From Chaetomium olivaceum (Eukaryota > Ascomycota > Sordariomycetes > Sordariales > Chaetomiaceae), in the NCBI GenBank assembly GCA_039881045.1, contig JAYWVB010000080.1:1-64000 (forward strand): 64,000 nucleotides of DNA, read 5' to 3'. Shown in pieces: positions 41,552 to 53,113 of the stretch. The notes under the pieces were generated by a model, which did no database searches, had not been told where the DNA came from, and saw nothing but the letters and a program-made list of their open reading frames with translations. Both the position numbers and the translations under genes were made by a program. The first letter of the stretch is position 1. The number at the start of each line of letters is the position of its first letter.

Positions 41552-41991
41552 TGTCACGGATATGGTCGCATGCAGACGACCCGGCGGGGCACGCTGGCAG
41601 TGCGCCGCGCCAATCAGCAAGGCAGGGACTCCTCCAATGGGAACCGGATCGTGAAGGGGATTCGCGATCCAGGGCGGACCAATCAGGAACGGATCATTGG
41701 ATCGAGGGACGATCTAATGATCCAAGACGGATTGAAGACTCGTGAGAATATTCCTCGATCCAGGTACGGGGGTACCTGGAGACTTAGATAGTATATAGTC
41801 ACTCGTTCTGGAGAGCTCTAGGAGTTCTCCAGTTAGCAATCACAACTACAGTTCGCTACAAGCTCGAGAGCCTACTGTTGAGACAAGTCTTTGTTGTGCA
41901 CCTTTTGGCTGCACCGAACCTAGTACCTTTGCAAGACACCTTCAATCAGACTGAACCCTAACAGGACGAGGTCCAGGAGAGGTTCGTCACA
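41552..41991 (+). repeat. LTR (family 1), U3 variant
   Basis: 440 bp, TGTCACGGATATG ... GTTCGTCACA. The right 200 bp is nearly identical to the other family-1 LTRs and the left U3 is unrelated to theirs. Flanking bases GATAG and TATAT do not match, so no clear target-site duplication. Confidence 0.8.
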
Positions 41992-42069
41992 TATATCTAA
42001 ATAGGAATAACTATAGAAGGTTTAGACTAGTAGAAAGGTTCTAGTAGGTAGGAAGTTCTAGGGTAGGAA

Positions 42070-42517
42070 AGTTCTGAATAAAGTCGGTGTGAGAAAGTGT
42101 TAATACCTGGACCCACCTGATCCATAAAATCGCGTCGCGCAACGCGTCTTCCATTTTACACCCACTTTCTTCCAACAACTACAACTTTATCAATTTGAGG
42201 CCGAAATACGTGTATTCGAGATGGAATTGTCGGCCAATATCCGGTCTATATATAGTAACCACCGGGAGCTTACTACTAAAGAGAGGGCTTCAATTATTAT
42301 AGCGCGAATGGCCGGGGTTACGCGCAAAGCCCTGGCCGAGAATTTCAACTATTCGCCCTTAACCATCACCCGGACTTGCAACCACTTCAAACTCTACGGA
42401 TTAGTCGAATCCCTCCCTTATAGTGGCCGGCCATTAAAGCTTAGCCCTCAACAGCTGAAATATATCCGGATCCTGATCAAACGGAACCCCTATATCGGCT
42501 AGGCTGCCCTATACAAC
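42070..42517 (+). mobile_element. Tc1/mariner-like fragment
   Basis: The 5' end of a Tc1/mariner-type element, including a possible tip (GGTGTGAGAAAGTG near 42080) and a transposase start, cut off by the LTR at 42518. Confidence 0.55.
42221..42502 (+). pseudogene. N-terminal HTH of a Tc1-like transposase
   Basis: 93 codons from ATG 42221: a helix-turn-helix of the type found at the N-terminus of Tc1-like and homeodomain-like transposases (LTTKERASIIIARMAGVTRK and SPLTITRTCNHFKLYG), then SLPYSGRPLKLSPQQ, a common GRP(R)-type linker. A TAG interrupts after NPYIG, and five codons later the LTR begins. The catalytic domain is missing. Confidence 0.6.
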
Positions 42518-42950
42518 TGTGACGAACCTCTCCTGGACCTTGTCCTGTTAGGGTTCAGTCTGATTGAAGGTGTCTTGCAAAGGTACTAGGTTCGGTGCAG
42601 CCAAAAGGTGCACAACAAAGACTTGTCTCAACAGTAGGCTCTCGAGCTTGTAGCGAACTGTAGTTGTGATTGCTAACTGGAGAACTCCTAGAGCTCTCCA
42701 GAACGAGTGACTATATACTATCTAATTCCTGGGTGCTCAGTGTGCTCAGTTCCTTCAGACACTGATCACACTGATCACTCAGACTGGCTCAGCCATCCTG
42801 ATTGGTGGTTGGGCCGCGGTGCTCAGTGTGCTCAGCTTGCTTGGCAACTGAGCTCACTGATCACCCTCCCACGACCTTCATTGGCTCGACTGAGCGACTG
42901 GCTCGGGGCGTCCCGCGCCCCGGGTCCCACTTGTTGGCATATCCGTGACA
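42518..42950 (-). repeat. LTR (family 1) bordering the gene block
   Basis: 433 bp, TGTGACGAACC ... ATATCCGTGACA. The U3 part is rich in repeated GTGCTCAGTGTGCTCAG-type motifs. No target-site duplication is seen (ACAAC versus TAATA). It ends 147 bp from the 3' end of the RAD5-like gene and its predicted transcript runs away from that gene. Confidence 0.8.
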
Positions 42951-43097
42951 TAATAAGAATTACTTTTTGAGATGCATAAATCCATCGAGGGAGCCAAGAC
43001 AGAACGCTTCGTTTCATTTACTCCGGTTTGTCTATAGAGCCCTTAGAGGAGCGACTGGATGCCATGGTTTCGACTACATTATCATGTATGATCTTGC

Positions 43098-46000
43098 CTA
43101 CGGTAGCGTTGTGGTGAACATGCCGCGTCGTTTCACCTTTGCTATATGGCATACGAAGCGACATAGCACACAGTCAGATATTTGTATATTTAAACTAAGG
43201 AGTTCTCGAATATCCTCAATCCGCTGCATCCTTTTATCCTCGTCGGACATCATACCAAGTGATGTCGCACTGCAGAATACCGTTAGCGGATTATTTGACA
43301 ATATTCGAACTGGGTGAAAGGGACGTACATGAACTTCTTCCGGTCTTGTACTCTGAGCATTCTTTGCTCCACACTGTCTTTTACAATGAACCGGTAGACC
43401 TTTACCTCATCCTCCTGGCCCATCCGATGTACTCGGTCGATAGCCTGTGCCTCAATAGCAAAACTCCACCAGGGGTCCATCATGTACACCCTCTTGGCAC
43501 TCGTTAGGTTGAGCCCAACCCCCCCAGCTTTGAGGCTGAGGAGGAGGACCGTAAACTTCTTGGATTCTTTGAACTCATCAAGGACGGCAGCGCGCGCCTT
43601 CTGGGCCATGGACCCATCAAGCCTGACAAAATGCATGTTGGCCCGCGCAAGAGCCGGTTCAAGGAGGGAGAGAAAAGAGGTGAACTGACTGAACACGACC
43701 GATTTGATGGTCGAGTTTTCCTTGCGGAGTTCACGAAGTTGATTGATTAGCGCAACAATCTTTGCGGAGGAGTTGCCGACTCCAAGCCGTTGGAGAGTGA
43801 TGCGCGGCCCTTGGCCGATCCCGGCAGCATCTATCTCATCGTCATGTCGGACAACTTCGAACAGATCGCGCGAGTTGATGATCTCGCGACAATGGAAGCA
43901 ACGGGGAACCTCATGGTGGTCGGACTGGTGTTTGATATAGTCTAACAGACAATTTTTGCAAGCGGAGTGCCAGCACCCGGTCACGGTCTGGTCAACCATC
44001 GGCTCCTCGGCACAAATGGGACATTCGTTGACAGCCTCGTCTCGAATTTGACCGAGGACATGAGCACCGAAGGCGTTAGTGTCAGCCGTATCGTCCGTTG
44101 TGGCCGTGAAACGCTCTATGAGAGAATGAAGGTCCATGTCGTCTGCAAGTCCGGCTGCGGCATCTGCGGCAGCACCGGCTTCCTCCTCCTCCGCAACGAT
44201 CTCTTGATTGCGGACAAGGACGGGGTGGCAGCACGATTGGCGAAGTCGAAGAATCTGGGCAAAAATGCTGGTGAAGGCTTTCATGACAGTGCCGGCCTCG
44301 ACATTGGCTAAAAATGTACGCTTTGCTTTGGTGAAGATGTAGTCGTAAACATCACGCTCGGCCTTAGAGAGCTCAATGTCTAAAATCTCGATCTGCTTGG
44401 GCGGGAGAGCCACCAAGGCCTTTCCGTCCGGCGTTTTCATGTCCTTTGTCCTTCTCATGACGAGCGGCTCTAGGACCGTCTGCACAACATCCAACGCCCG
44501 CATGTAATTTTTGGACTCGAACGGTACTGTGATGAATGTCCGCCAGAAGGAAAAGTTGTTCCACGGCTCGACCTTGAGGAATTTAACGAGACTGAAGAGA
44601 TCCTCGAGCTTGTTGACAATGGGTGTCCCCGTCAGCACCCATCGGTGCGTTGCGGCGATCTCATAGCAAGCTCTGGCCGTTTTTGATTGGCGGTTCTTGA
44701 TACTGTGACCTTCATCCAGGATAACACGGAAAAAGTTCAGCGAGAAGAGACCACGACTGCCGGCCCTGCCGCCAGGTTTGGTTGCCATCTGAGTGAATTC
44801 AGAGAGTATCACACCATAGCTGGTGATGATCACGTCCGGGGCGTTTGAAGCGTTGGCCTCGCAGCAAAGCGCCAGCAAATCGGCGTTCTTCTCATTCCCA
44901 TAGTACAGCATGGATCTCAGGGTGCCCTCTCTGGAGGCATTATCTGCCTCGCTCTGCCATTGCGCAAGAAGTGACATGGGCGCAACGACCAGGGTCGTGC
45001 ATGGGGCGTCCGAGACAGTCTCGCGTGCTTGCACGGAAGGGAGACGTGGGAGCTGATTGACCGATGATACCGGTCGATTACATTGGCGAGCGGCGATCGC
45101 AGCATCCGACTTGTGTGTGTGTATGAGACTGAGCATCTGGATCGTCTTGCCTAACCCCATCTCATCAGCCAGAATCCCACCGAGGCAGTGTTGCCCTTGT
45201 CGTGGAAAGTGCAAAGACAGCTCTCCAGAGTATGGGTTGACGTAGAAGGCAGACTGGCCGGCAACGTTTGGAAGCTCCTTGTCATCATGGTCTTTTGTGG
45301 GCCAACCGTACTCCTCCCACAAGGGGTGCATGGATGTTTCGCGCTCTTCGCGCTGGACGTTCTTTTCCTTCGCCATCATCCAATGTAGTGATTGTTTTTG
45401 ATATGGGCGAAGGGTTAGGCGAAAGGTATCAGCAGGTTCTGCTTCGGGGGTGCTAAAGTCAAATGATTGTGCCTTTTTGTAGAGGGCGTCAAGCTGGTCT
45501 TGTTCAAGCTCCTCGCCATCTTCGTTGTCATCCGAAGGAGAAGACGCAGCAGTACTGTCCTGGCCTTGGGCCTTCGGTTTATCCTTTTCCTTGTTCTCGG
45601 CCATTTCTGCGGCATCCAGTAGCCCTTGCCGTTGATTTCGTGCCGCCGCGGCGTTCCCTCTCGTCGGAAGAAGATTGATCTCTTGGAAAAGCCTAACAAG
45701 TGCCACTTGTCTCAACCGCAAGTCCTTTTCCTCGAAGTCTCGGTTTCCTCAAACCGGCCTGTTGTCCTGTTATCGGCGACCTGGAATTCCCGGCAGAAGG
45801 CCGACCTCAGCAGCGAACAGCGAAGCTGCAGAAAGACAGTGTCATTGGTGCGCAATCTCTCGGGCGCGTAAACGCAAGTCCCCTCAAAAGCGCATATTTC
45901 TTGATCCATCAATGTCGACACCCAGTTTGCCGTATCCTTTGCGAGACGCCCAATTTCCCTGCCAGTACTGTCGGTAAAGCGAACGATCACGTCAACCCTC

Positions 46001-46761
46001 TTGGCTGCCGCTGAACTGACGCGATATGTTGGTTGAGCCGGCCCAGGCTTGAGCTGTCCTTTGTGCAATGTTGCTTTGGGGATTTGGATCTTTTGGCGCT
46101 CAATTTTGACGATATCACCGTGTTTTAAGAGATTACTCCCGCTCCGAGTTGTCCACCCTTCGACACCAAATGCGCCAATATATCTTGATTCGGGCATCGA
46201 TTGCACGGCGGAAGGCTGAGGAGGCTGAAGAGGCTGAGGGCTTGAATCCCCATGCCTGCGGCGTGCCACAGACAGAATGGAAGGACGCGTAGGAGTTGGA
46301 ACCGGCGTTTGTCGTTTCAAGGTTTTCCAAGTGCCGTCGAGGTATATGTTGATGGCCCGCTCTAAGTCGCTACCGCAACTCTCCCGAAGTAGAGCCACCA
46401 CCTCGGGCTTGACATTCTCGCCCACAAAGGCCTCAAATGTGCTTTGGTCGAAGGCATCTGGACCTAGGTTACCATTGCACGAACCTTCCCAATTTGGCGG
46501 GGCAGGAGTCGGACCGGTGGTTGCTTCGACATGTTGTGGGAGAGAAGACTTTGTAGAAAACGGCGGGTTCAAAGAGAAATTGAGGACGGGTTTCGGCAAG
46601 GAATCGGCATCGACAGTTTGTGGTTTCGTGGTTGCGTTGGATGGCGACAAGATATCGCAAGACGGGGCGGTATCGGGCTTCTGGGCGGTTTCACCATCCG
46701 CCGTATCTGCAAAAAAGCGCCGCCTTTTGATGGGTGGCTCATCAGAGCCGGGGAAGTCCAT
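43098..46761 (-). CDS. RAD5: RAD5-type SNF2 helicase/ubiquitin ligase (one frameshift)
   Basis: A homolog of Rad5/HLTF, which polyubiquitinates PCNA and remodels stalled forks in nuclear post-replication repair. From ATG 46761: disordered N-terminus, HIRAN domain around residues 190-300 (RYIGAFGVEGW), SNF2 ATPase with GGILADEMGLGKT near 530 and DEGH near 681, a C3HC4 RING between the helicase lobes (CPIC...CWHSACKNCLLDY...CFHC, about 920-965), and the second lobe with the LSLKAGGVGLNL and IDRVHRMGQ motifs. A GT-AG intron at 43270-43328 (59 bp) leads to the last exon (SLGMMSDEDKRMQRIEDIRELL, stop 43098-43100). Total about 1,201 residues, normal for the family, provided one missing base near 45734 is restored: there the frame changes between EETETS and EEKDLRLRQ with no possible intron. 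Either a consensus error or a recent mutation. Confidence 0.9.
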
Positions 46762-47089
46762 TGCATTGAAATCCAGGCGTCATCAGGCAAGGCGGCACAT
46801 GAGGATGAGAGCGCCGCTACCAAAGCCGACGTCGATGCTGGTTTCGGGAGACGCGACTGTAAGAGAGCGCGAAATTCCGTGTCGCGCTCATCAGGTGACC
46901 GCGCGACGAGCAGTGAATTTTGAGCTTTGGTTGGACCCACAAATTCGAGCAGTCCTCTGATTGGCATTACATGCATGCATGCAACATTCTCGCTCGCCAC
47001 AGGTTATTGATATTGCCAGTGCGTATCAACCTTTCCAACATTCGGGCGGCGAGTGAAGATGGGTTTATCACGCTAGAAGCTCACCTCTC
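46762..47089. promoter_or_regulatory. Shared divergent promoter, RAD5-like / NDUFAF6-like
   Basis: 328 bp between the two start codons. It contains ATGCATGCATGC near 46970-46982. No TATA box is obvious. Head-to-head layout suggests a bidirectional promoter; this is inferred only. Confidence 0.45.
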
Positions 47090-48257
47090 ATGTATTCAAT
47101 TCAAGCCGTTGGAAACGGCCTTAAGCAGGCACCTCGCAAGGCTCGTCAGTTTCACCGTGGTCTCGCGACGGGTACAGCAGCATCCGACGTGGCCCAAGCA
47201 CGCAGATACTGCCTGAACCAGCTCAGGTCTCTCCCTTCACCGTTCTTCTTTTTCAGGCTGAATATTAACTAACAATTTTAGACATGGCGACTATGAGGCA
47301 TATCTCATTCGGCATTTTATCCCTCGCTCGGCTCAAGATGCGTATGACGCCCTCCGGACACTGAACCTCGAGCTCGCCCGCTTGCCGGAAACGGTGTCAA
47401 ATCCAACCATAGGCCGCTTCCGGATGCAGTTCTGGCGAGACTCCGTCAATAGTACCTTCGCTGGCAACCCACCACGGGAGCCCATCTCGATCTTATTGCA
47501 CAACGCCATTACGAGCCTCACAGCACGAACGGGGGCTAACAGTGCAAGCTCGCTCAAGTTCTGGCTTCTGCGGCTGATTAACACGCGGGAGAGGCATATG
47601 GAGAACAAGCCTTTTGCCAACTTGACATCTTTGGAAGACTACGCCGAGAATACATATGCCACACTTATGTACATGACGCTCGCGGCGATGCCCTTACAGT
47701 CGGTGCACATGGATCACTTGGCGAGCCACATCGGCAAGGCATATGGCATCTCCGCGTCACTGCGTGGTATTCCAGTCCTCGCCGCACCTTCGCAGCCCAT
47801 TCAAGGCCCGTCCGGTTCCAGTGTTGGTAGCACTAGGAGCCCCGCGTTACTAATCCCGCTTGATGTCATGGCCGAGGTGGGCCTAAAGGAGGAGGATGTT
47901 TTCCGCCGTGGGCCAAACGCCGAAGGCTTACAGGATGCCGTCTTCCAGGTTGCTACTCGAGCCAATGACCACCTGATCACGGCACGCGAAATGCTCAAGA
48001 ACTTGCAAGCTGGACATGAACCTGGGCATGACTATGAGCACCAAGAGGAGCCAGAGCATGCACACTCCGGTACGGTACATGGCGGCGAGGACACGAAGTT
48101 GGACATCCAGCGCGGGTTCAGTGTGTTGCTAGAGGCGGTCGCAGCTGGCGACTACCTCCAGCGTTTAGAGAAGGCCAATTTTGATCCTTTCAAAGTCAAA
48201 AGTAGCTGGAAACTTCCCTGGGGACTTTGGAAATCCTTAAAGCGGCACCAAATTTAA
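47090..48257 (+). CDS. Complex I assembly factor NDUFAF6-like (phytoene-synthase fold)
   Basis: Two exons, 47090-47226 and 47282-48257, joined over a 55-bp intron (GTCTCT...AACTAACAATTTTAG), giving about 370 residues. The N-terminus (MYSIQAVGNGLKQAPRKARQFHRG) is basic and lacks acidic residues, as in a mitochondrial presequence. The body matches the squalene/phytoene synthase fold of NDUFAF6: ARRYCLNQLRHGDYEAYL, the region LRLINTRERHM, LEDYAENTYATLMYMTL, and HIGKAYGISASLRGIP. The Asp-rich motifs of true prenyl synthases are not conserved, so it is not expected to be an enzyme. It helps assemble respiratory complex I at the inner mitochondrial membrane. It ends in WKLPWGLWKSLKRHQI. The start is supported by the intron phase and homology across the junction. 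Confidence 0.88.
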
Positions 48258-50642
48258 AAAAGACCCGCCGTTTCACAACATTTTTCAAGCGGCTGTCACT
48301 GGTTTGATCCTTTTGCATACACTCGCGGTCTTGGATGGCTGCCGCCCAATACCGTTCGAGCTTGTGGCGCGTACAAGAGCATTTGTCAAAACTCAGATTT
48401 TGACGAATCCACTCGCTGACAGCAACGCGTTGGTTTCTCCACCAAGAAAGAGTGCGAAAGCAAACTCGGACCCAGCAAGCTCGTCAGAGCCAGCTCCTAT
48501 GAGAGATTCACAGTCGGCAGGGCTGAGCGAACAACTTTAGAGCCGTCCCTAGCCGGCCATGAAAGTTTTTCCCGCTCTGAAACGAAGATTTTGCTCCGAG
48601 GTCCCTCCACTTCAGGTCCGATGTCACGGAAATAACTCGCGGATCGGGGCTGGACTCCACCAGTTTGCGGGCTGTTTGCACTCCTACACAGTCTGTCCAT
48701 TCGACAGATTTAACGACAATGATTCGTTTCTTTTCGTTGCATTCTGAGGAATGCCCTTGGATGGAACCGGGGATTCGGCAGGAACTCTGGGACGAAGAAA
48801 TTGTCTTTTGCAGGCCATGTATCGGTGTGCTTGGAGTTTTCTTCAGAGACTTTCTTCCCAGTCTCGGGCCGGGTCACGGTGGGTGTGTCCTGTATCAAAC
48901 TCGGCCCGGGAGCTCACCCGAGATCGGCGAGGTTTGAACGAAGCGGCCGGGTCCGCACGGCAGAAAGTCTGTCACCTCCCTGGGAGTGTATGCGAGACGC
49001 CTGGTTTATTTGGGTGAACGAAGGTGGGCCAAGACAAAAACAGGTTACCTTGGTCGAGGGGCAAGAACACCTGGTATTCGCGAATTGTTCGCAGGGCGGT
49101 CAGCCAATCAAGGCAATGACAGGGTAGTTAAAAGGAAGAGTCGGGCACATGAGGCCTTGCAGAACGGTCTGAGCCCGAGAAAACACCATCTCCGAGGGAG
49201 TACGTGAGGGCGCTCTACGTCACGAGACGAAGGGATATCCAGCCCTTGGTACCATTGTGGCAGCTTGAAGTTATCATGGATAGCTTTGGCGTACGAAGTA
49301 TGGACTGCGACATACAACTCGAAGCACGGCCCTCTTTCACAACAAGGAAGGACTGACGAAGACCATAGGGCTGTCGGTTCCTCATGCCGAGACATAACCG
49401 CAGATGTTGCGATCCATTCGGGCTGTGGAAACCGAACCTCTCACTCTTAACCTCGCCATCTCACATTCGGGGCGAAGACGCGAACCTCGTTTCGGATTAA
49501 CAGTCCCGCGAATGCCACTGCACTAAGGAGTCATCCAAGGAAAATTTTCCCGCCCGTCTCCTCGTTTCCTTCTTTTCCCCCACCAGGTGACCTGGCTTGA
49601 AAAAGTTGGCTGCAGAGAGTGTTCCAGGCGCCACGGGGACCATGTGCCTTGTGACCTCACAAGAGCTTGGCGCCCGATGGATCGGTACCTTGCTGAGCTT
49701 TGCTGTGGGTCAATGATGGATCTAGGCCTTGGGCAACACTTGACAAACTGTCTGTAACTAATTGACAGCGAATTGTCTGCAGTAAAACATTCAGGGCAGT
49801 TTCACTTGATATACATCGTTGAATGTTGGTGTGTATATATTCCGTTCATACTGTCTTGAGCCGAAGGTACGTACCTGCCTGTCAAACCAAACCCGGAACG
49901 AATGTGGCTTAATTCGAAAAGCAAGTCTCATTGACCGTGTCGAACTATGGGACAAATGTTACTGATCCGGTGCCCGGATGCCAGCCTGGTGTTTGCCAGG
50001 GGGCGTCGGGAGAGGGAGACCCTCGTGGCTTTCCATCCTAGACATACAGTGCGCTTTCACGCAGCAAGTTCTTGTGGCGGGGCTTCAGGTGGGTCCTTGG
50101 AGCATGCTGTGGCATGCTCCCGGCCGCGAGCCGGCCTCTTGACATATAATTACTTGATGGAAACCCAAACTTTGCGTGCTTGCTCAGTGAAATATATTTG
50201 CAGTTTTGCTTTGCAACTTACATTGCAGCGTCCATCTCAGTTCCCTGTCCATATTCAACACGTCCAATCCGCTTTTTCGTACAGCAGCCCAGTCCACCAC
50301 AACCCCATCACAGCTCTCAGATATCAGAGGGTCCAAGCACTTCAAGTTGCTTTGTCTTTCATATAATCTGGCCATTCAGTACATTTTTTTTGGAATTTAC
50401 CAGACCTACATTGATTATAGCCCGTACCTCAGACCACGACCGTTTCTTGGGCCTAACGACAACCGCAAACGCCGCTGAACTGTAAATGATGGGTTTGTGG
50501 TCTTGGGAGCGTTGAGTTCGTTCCCCACAAGAGCGACCCGGACATTTTGCACTGCATCATTGTGGCGCGGTCAGGCAATCCGATCAGTCCTAGCCCGCTA
50601 TTTCCCCGCCACCACCGGCAAGGGACGTCCAGTCGAGACAAG
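48258..50642. other. Long intergenic region, no gene recognised
   Basis: About 2.4 kb of normal-GC DNA. Several ORFs of 60-110 codons occur but none has a recognisable domain or splice context. A perfect 9-bp inverted repeat (GGAGCATGC at 50099-50107, GCATGCTCC at 50112-50120) is followed by GGCCGCGAGCCGGCC. The last part, with CT-rich stretches, is probably promoter and 5' leader of the arrestin gene. Confidence 0.5.
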
Positions 50643-52288
50643 ATGCCGCACCGAGTTGTGGACTTCTTCCGGTCGTCGACACATTCAATCGAAGCCCAAG
50701 TTTCAAGTTTGTCCAAAAAGCAAACCTCAGGTGCCCGACGGAGACGATACTCCCCGAACAGAGCAGGCAAGGGCTCTACGAGCTCCGGACGGGCATCCTC
50801 GGCGTTAGTCGGTGGGGGTAACTCGGATAGCCCTCCCGTGCCGCCGTATTCCCCGCGTGTCAAGATGGCCGATTCGCGGGCAAGCAGCTTTTCATTGGGT
50901 TCACACAAAGAACGTGAGGAACACCACCAGCACCACCGAATCTCGTTTCCCGGTATGCACTTCGGCCGTTCAAGCAAGGAGACACCCAGCTCTTCGCCCG
51001 CGACCCTCAATTGGAAACTCGAGTCGCCACCTCTCGTCATGTATGGCGACCACCAAACCAGCAGCGGTGCGCTACTCTCGGGCCAGTTGTTCCTGAATGT
51101 CAAGGAAGAGGGCCTGGAAGTTGCGTCGCTGGATGCCACCCTCAGTATCCGCGTTACCCAGAAGAGGCCGTTTGCGAACCACTGTATAGACTGTACAACG
51201 CAGCGTACGGAGTTGAAGCGGTGGGAGTTACTTCAACATCCGCTGGTCATGGCTAAAGGTATGTCTGACGCTCGATTACCCGGTGAGCTTTGAGACTCAC
51301 AACAACAATCATAGGCGAGCATTCGTTCCCCTTCTCTGTGTTGCTGCAAGGACATCTCCCGTCCAGCATGGAAGGCCCGCTAGTCTCAATTTCGTATGAG
51401 TTCAAGGCCGAGGCTGTTCCCAGAGCGGATCTCAGCGCACTGGCGCCCATCAAGTTCGAAAAGACCGTCGACGTCAGACGCAGCCTCCCGACCTCTGAGA
51501 CACCGCACCACTCTGTCCGTGTTTTTCCTCCGACAAATATCAAGGCCAGCGCGTACTATCCTCATGTGATCCACCCGATCGGCAGCTACACTCTAGCGCT
51601 CCGCCTCGACGGCATCGCAAAACTAAACACGAAGGTCAACACGGTCGAACATTGGAAGTTGAAAAAGCTCACGTGGAAGCTAGAGGAGACGACGAAGACG
51701 ATTGCGCCAGCCTGCGAGCGGCACAGCCCGAGGTTGGGAGAGGCCCCAGAGGAACAGCAGAGCAAGAAAGGCGTCATTCGCTCGGAGAGCCGCATCATTG
51801 GAGAGAAGACACTCTTCTCGGGGTGGAAGAGCAACTACACAAATGCAACAGACAGCCTTGTCGAGCTCGAGCTTGATTACAGCTTGGCAAAAAATGCCAA
51901 ATACGCATGTGACAGCAAGAGTCGTGATGGAACCGAGGTGACTCATCAGCTGGTCGTCGAGATGGTGGTCTCACAGGAATGGGCCCCTGTCAACAGACCA
52001 TCCCTTGTGACACACACGGGCGTCGGGCGCATCTTACGGATGCACTTTGGCACCGTCCTCACAGAACGGGCAGGGATCGGGATTAGCTGGGATAACGAGG
52101 CGCCCCCCATTTATCAAGACGTGCCTCCCAGCCCGCCCGCCTATTCTCAGGCGACTATTTCCTTTACCGAACATTCGATCGCGGAGTTGATGGCGCCACT
52201 CGACGGTGCCCACGGGGGCGGGCTATCACGCAGTTCCACCGACACGGCTACTTCTAGCGGTCTCGGAGAAGGCGCCGGGGGTGTGTAG
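50643..52288 (+). CDS. Arrestin-like trafficking adaptor with PPxY motif
   Basis: Exons 50643-51258 and 51315-52288 around a 56-bp intron (GTATGT...ATCATAG), about 529 residues. The first in-frame ATG is at 50643. The N-terminal 100 residues are basic, Ser-rich and disordered. An arrestin N-lobe follows (LESPPLVMYGDHQTSSGALLSGQLFLNV, about 120-250) and then a C-lobe to about residue 460 (VIHPIGSYTLALRLDG, LELDYSLAKNAKYACD). A PPxY motif (PSPPAYSQ) near residue 480 would bind WW domains of an Rsp5/HulA-type ubiquitin ligase, as in fungal alpha-arrestins that direct endocytosis of membrane transporters. No lesions. The specific cargo cannot be told. Confidence 0.85.
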
Positions 52289-53113
52289 AGGGCAGCTCCC
52301 GGCAGGCGCGCGGGGACGAGTCACTGGCAGTTGGCGGTTCGGCAAGTGGCATGGCGCGCGTATGGAGAAAAAAAACAGGGTGCTTGCAATGGTGGCACTG
52401 CGGAAAAGCGGGTTGGTCGTTGAGGAGTTTGGCTTCCAGGCTGCGCGAAGATACCCTTGAATATCTGTTCTTCAATTTCTCATGTTGTCTTGGATGGAAG
52501 GTTGGAAAAAATTGATTTGGGCACAGGAAAGCGGCGTTATATGTTGAATGGGGTTACATGTACTTCGTTTAATACTGCCCGGGCAGAACTACGGAGTTGT
52601 AATTGGGAGTAATTTTAATCGTTTGTCGATGGAATAGCCCCCTTCTCCCACAATCTGAGCAACTCATCAGTGTCGAGCGATGGCAAACCAGGCAAGTGTC
52701 GCATCCATCCCTGCGCAACCTCGAAGAAATGCCAGGTTTGATTTGCCTGGTTTTGCGGGGTCAGAACGTGGGGTCTCTCGCCTTGTGGGGCATATCCTGG
52801 CGCACCAAGGCGGCATTTATCGATAAGCAGGGTCGCCTGGGATCTGGCCGATGACTCTAGAGACGTTCGACTCAGCCGGTGAATTAAATCACCAAGATCC
52901 TATAAAGCACCTAGACTGGGCTTAAGAGTGCCTTCTTTCATTTTTCCATTATTCCCTTGCAAGCATCATTTCCCAAAGACACCATCCAGTCTTACATGGA
53001 CGCACAGCTGCCCGGGCCAACTTGAATCGCCCATAGTCCAGTGAAGTCATCGTTTGCTTCGATCTTCCTCAAAGTTTTGCTCCTCCCCGGGGCCAGCCCA
53101 GACGAATGCGACA
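52289..53113. other. Intergenic region, no gene seen
   Basis: 3' region of the arrestin gene and promoter of the GTPase gene. No further feature is recognised. Confidence 0.5.

Noticed and set aside
45712..45760. Intron to explain the frame change in the RAD5-like gene
   Set aside because: Conserved coding sequence runs on both sides of the shift and no GT-AG pair of fungal intron size fits; a missing base is simpler.
47382..48257. NDUFAF6-like start at 47382
   Set aside because: That codon is within conserved sequence; a GT-AG intron at 47227-47281 joins an upstream exon with a mitochondrial-type N-terminus.
48304..48540. 78-codon ORF after the NDUFAF6-like gene as a separate gene
   Set aside because: No start context, domain or splice support; more likely 3' untranslated sequence.
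50099..50135. Inverted repeats as a terminator or structured ncRNA
   Set aside because: A perfect 9-bp hairpin and a GC-rich palindrome exist, but nothing links them to a transcript end, and intrinsic terminators are not expected for pol II.
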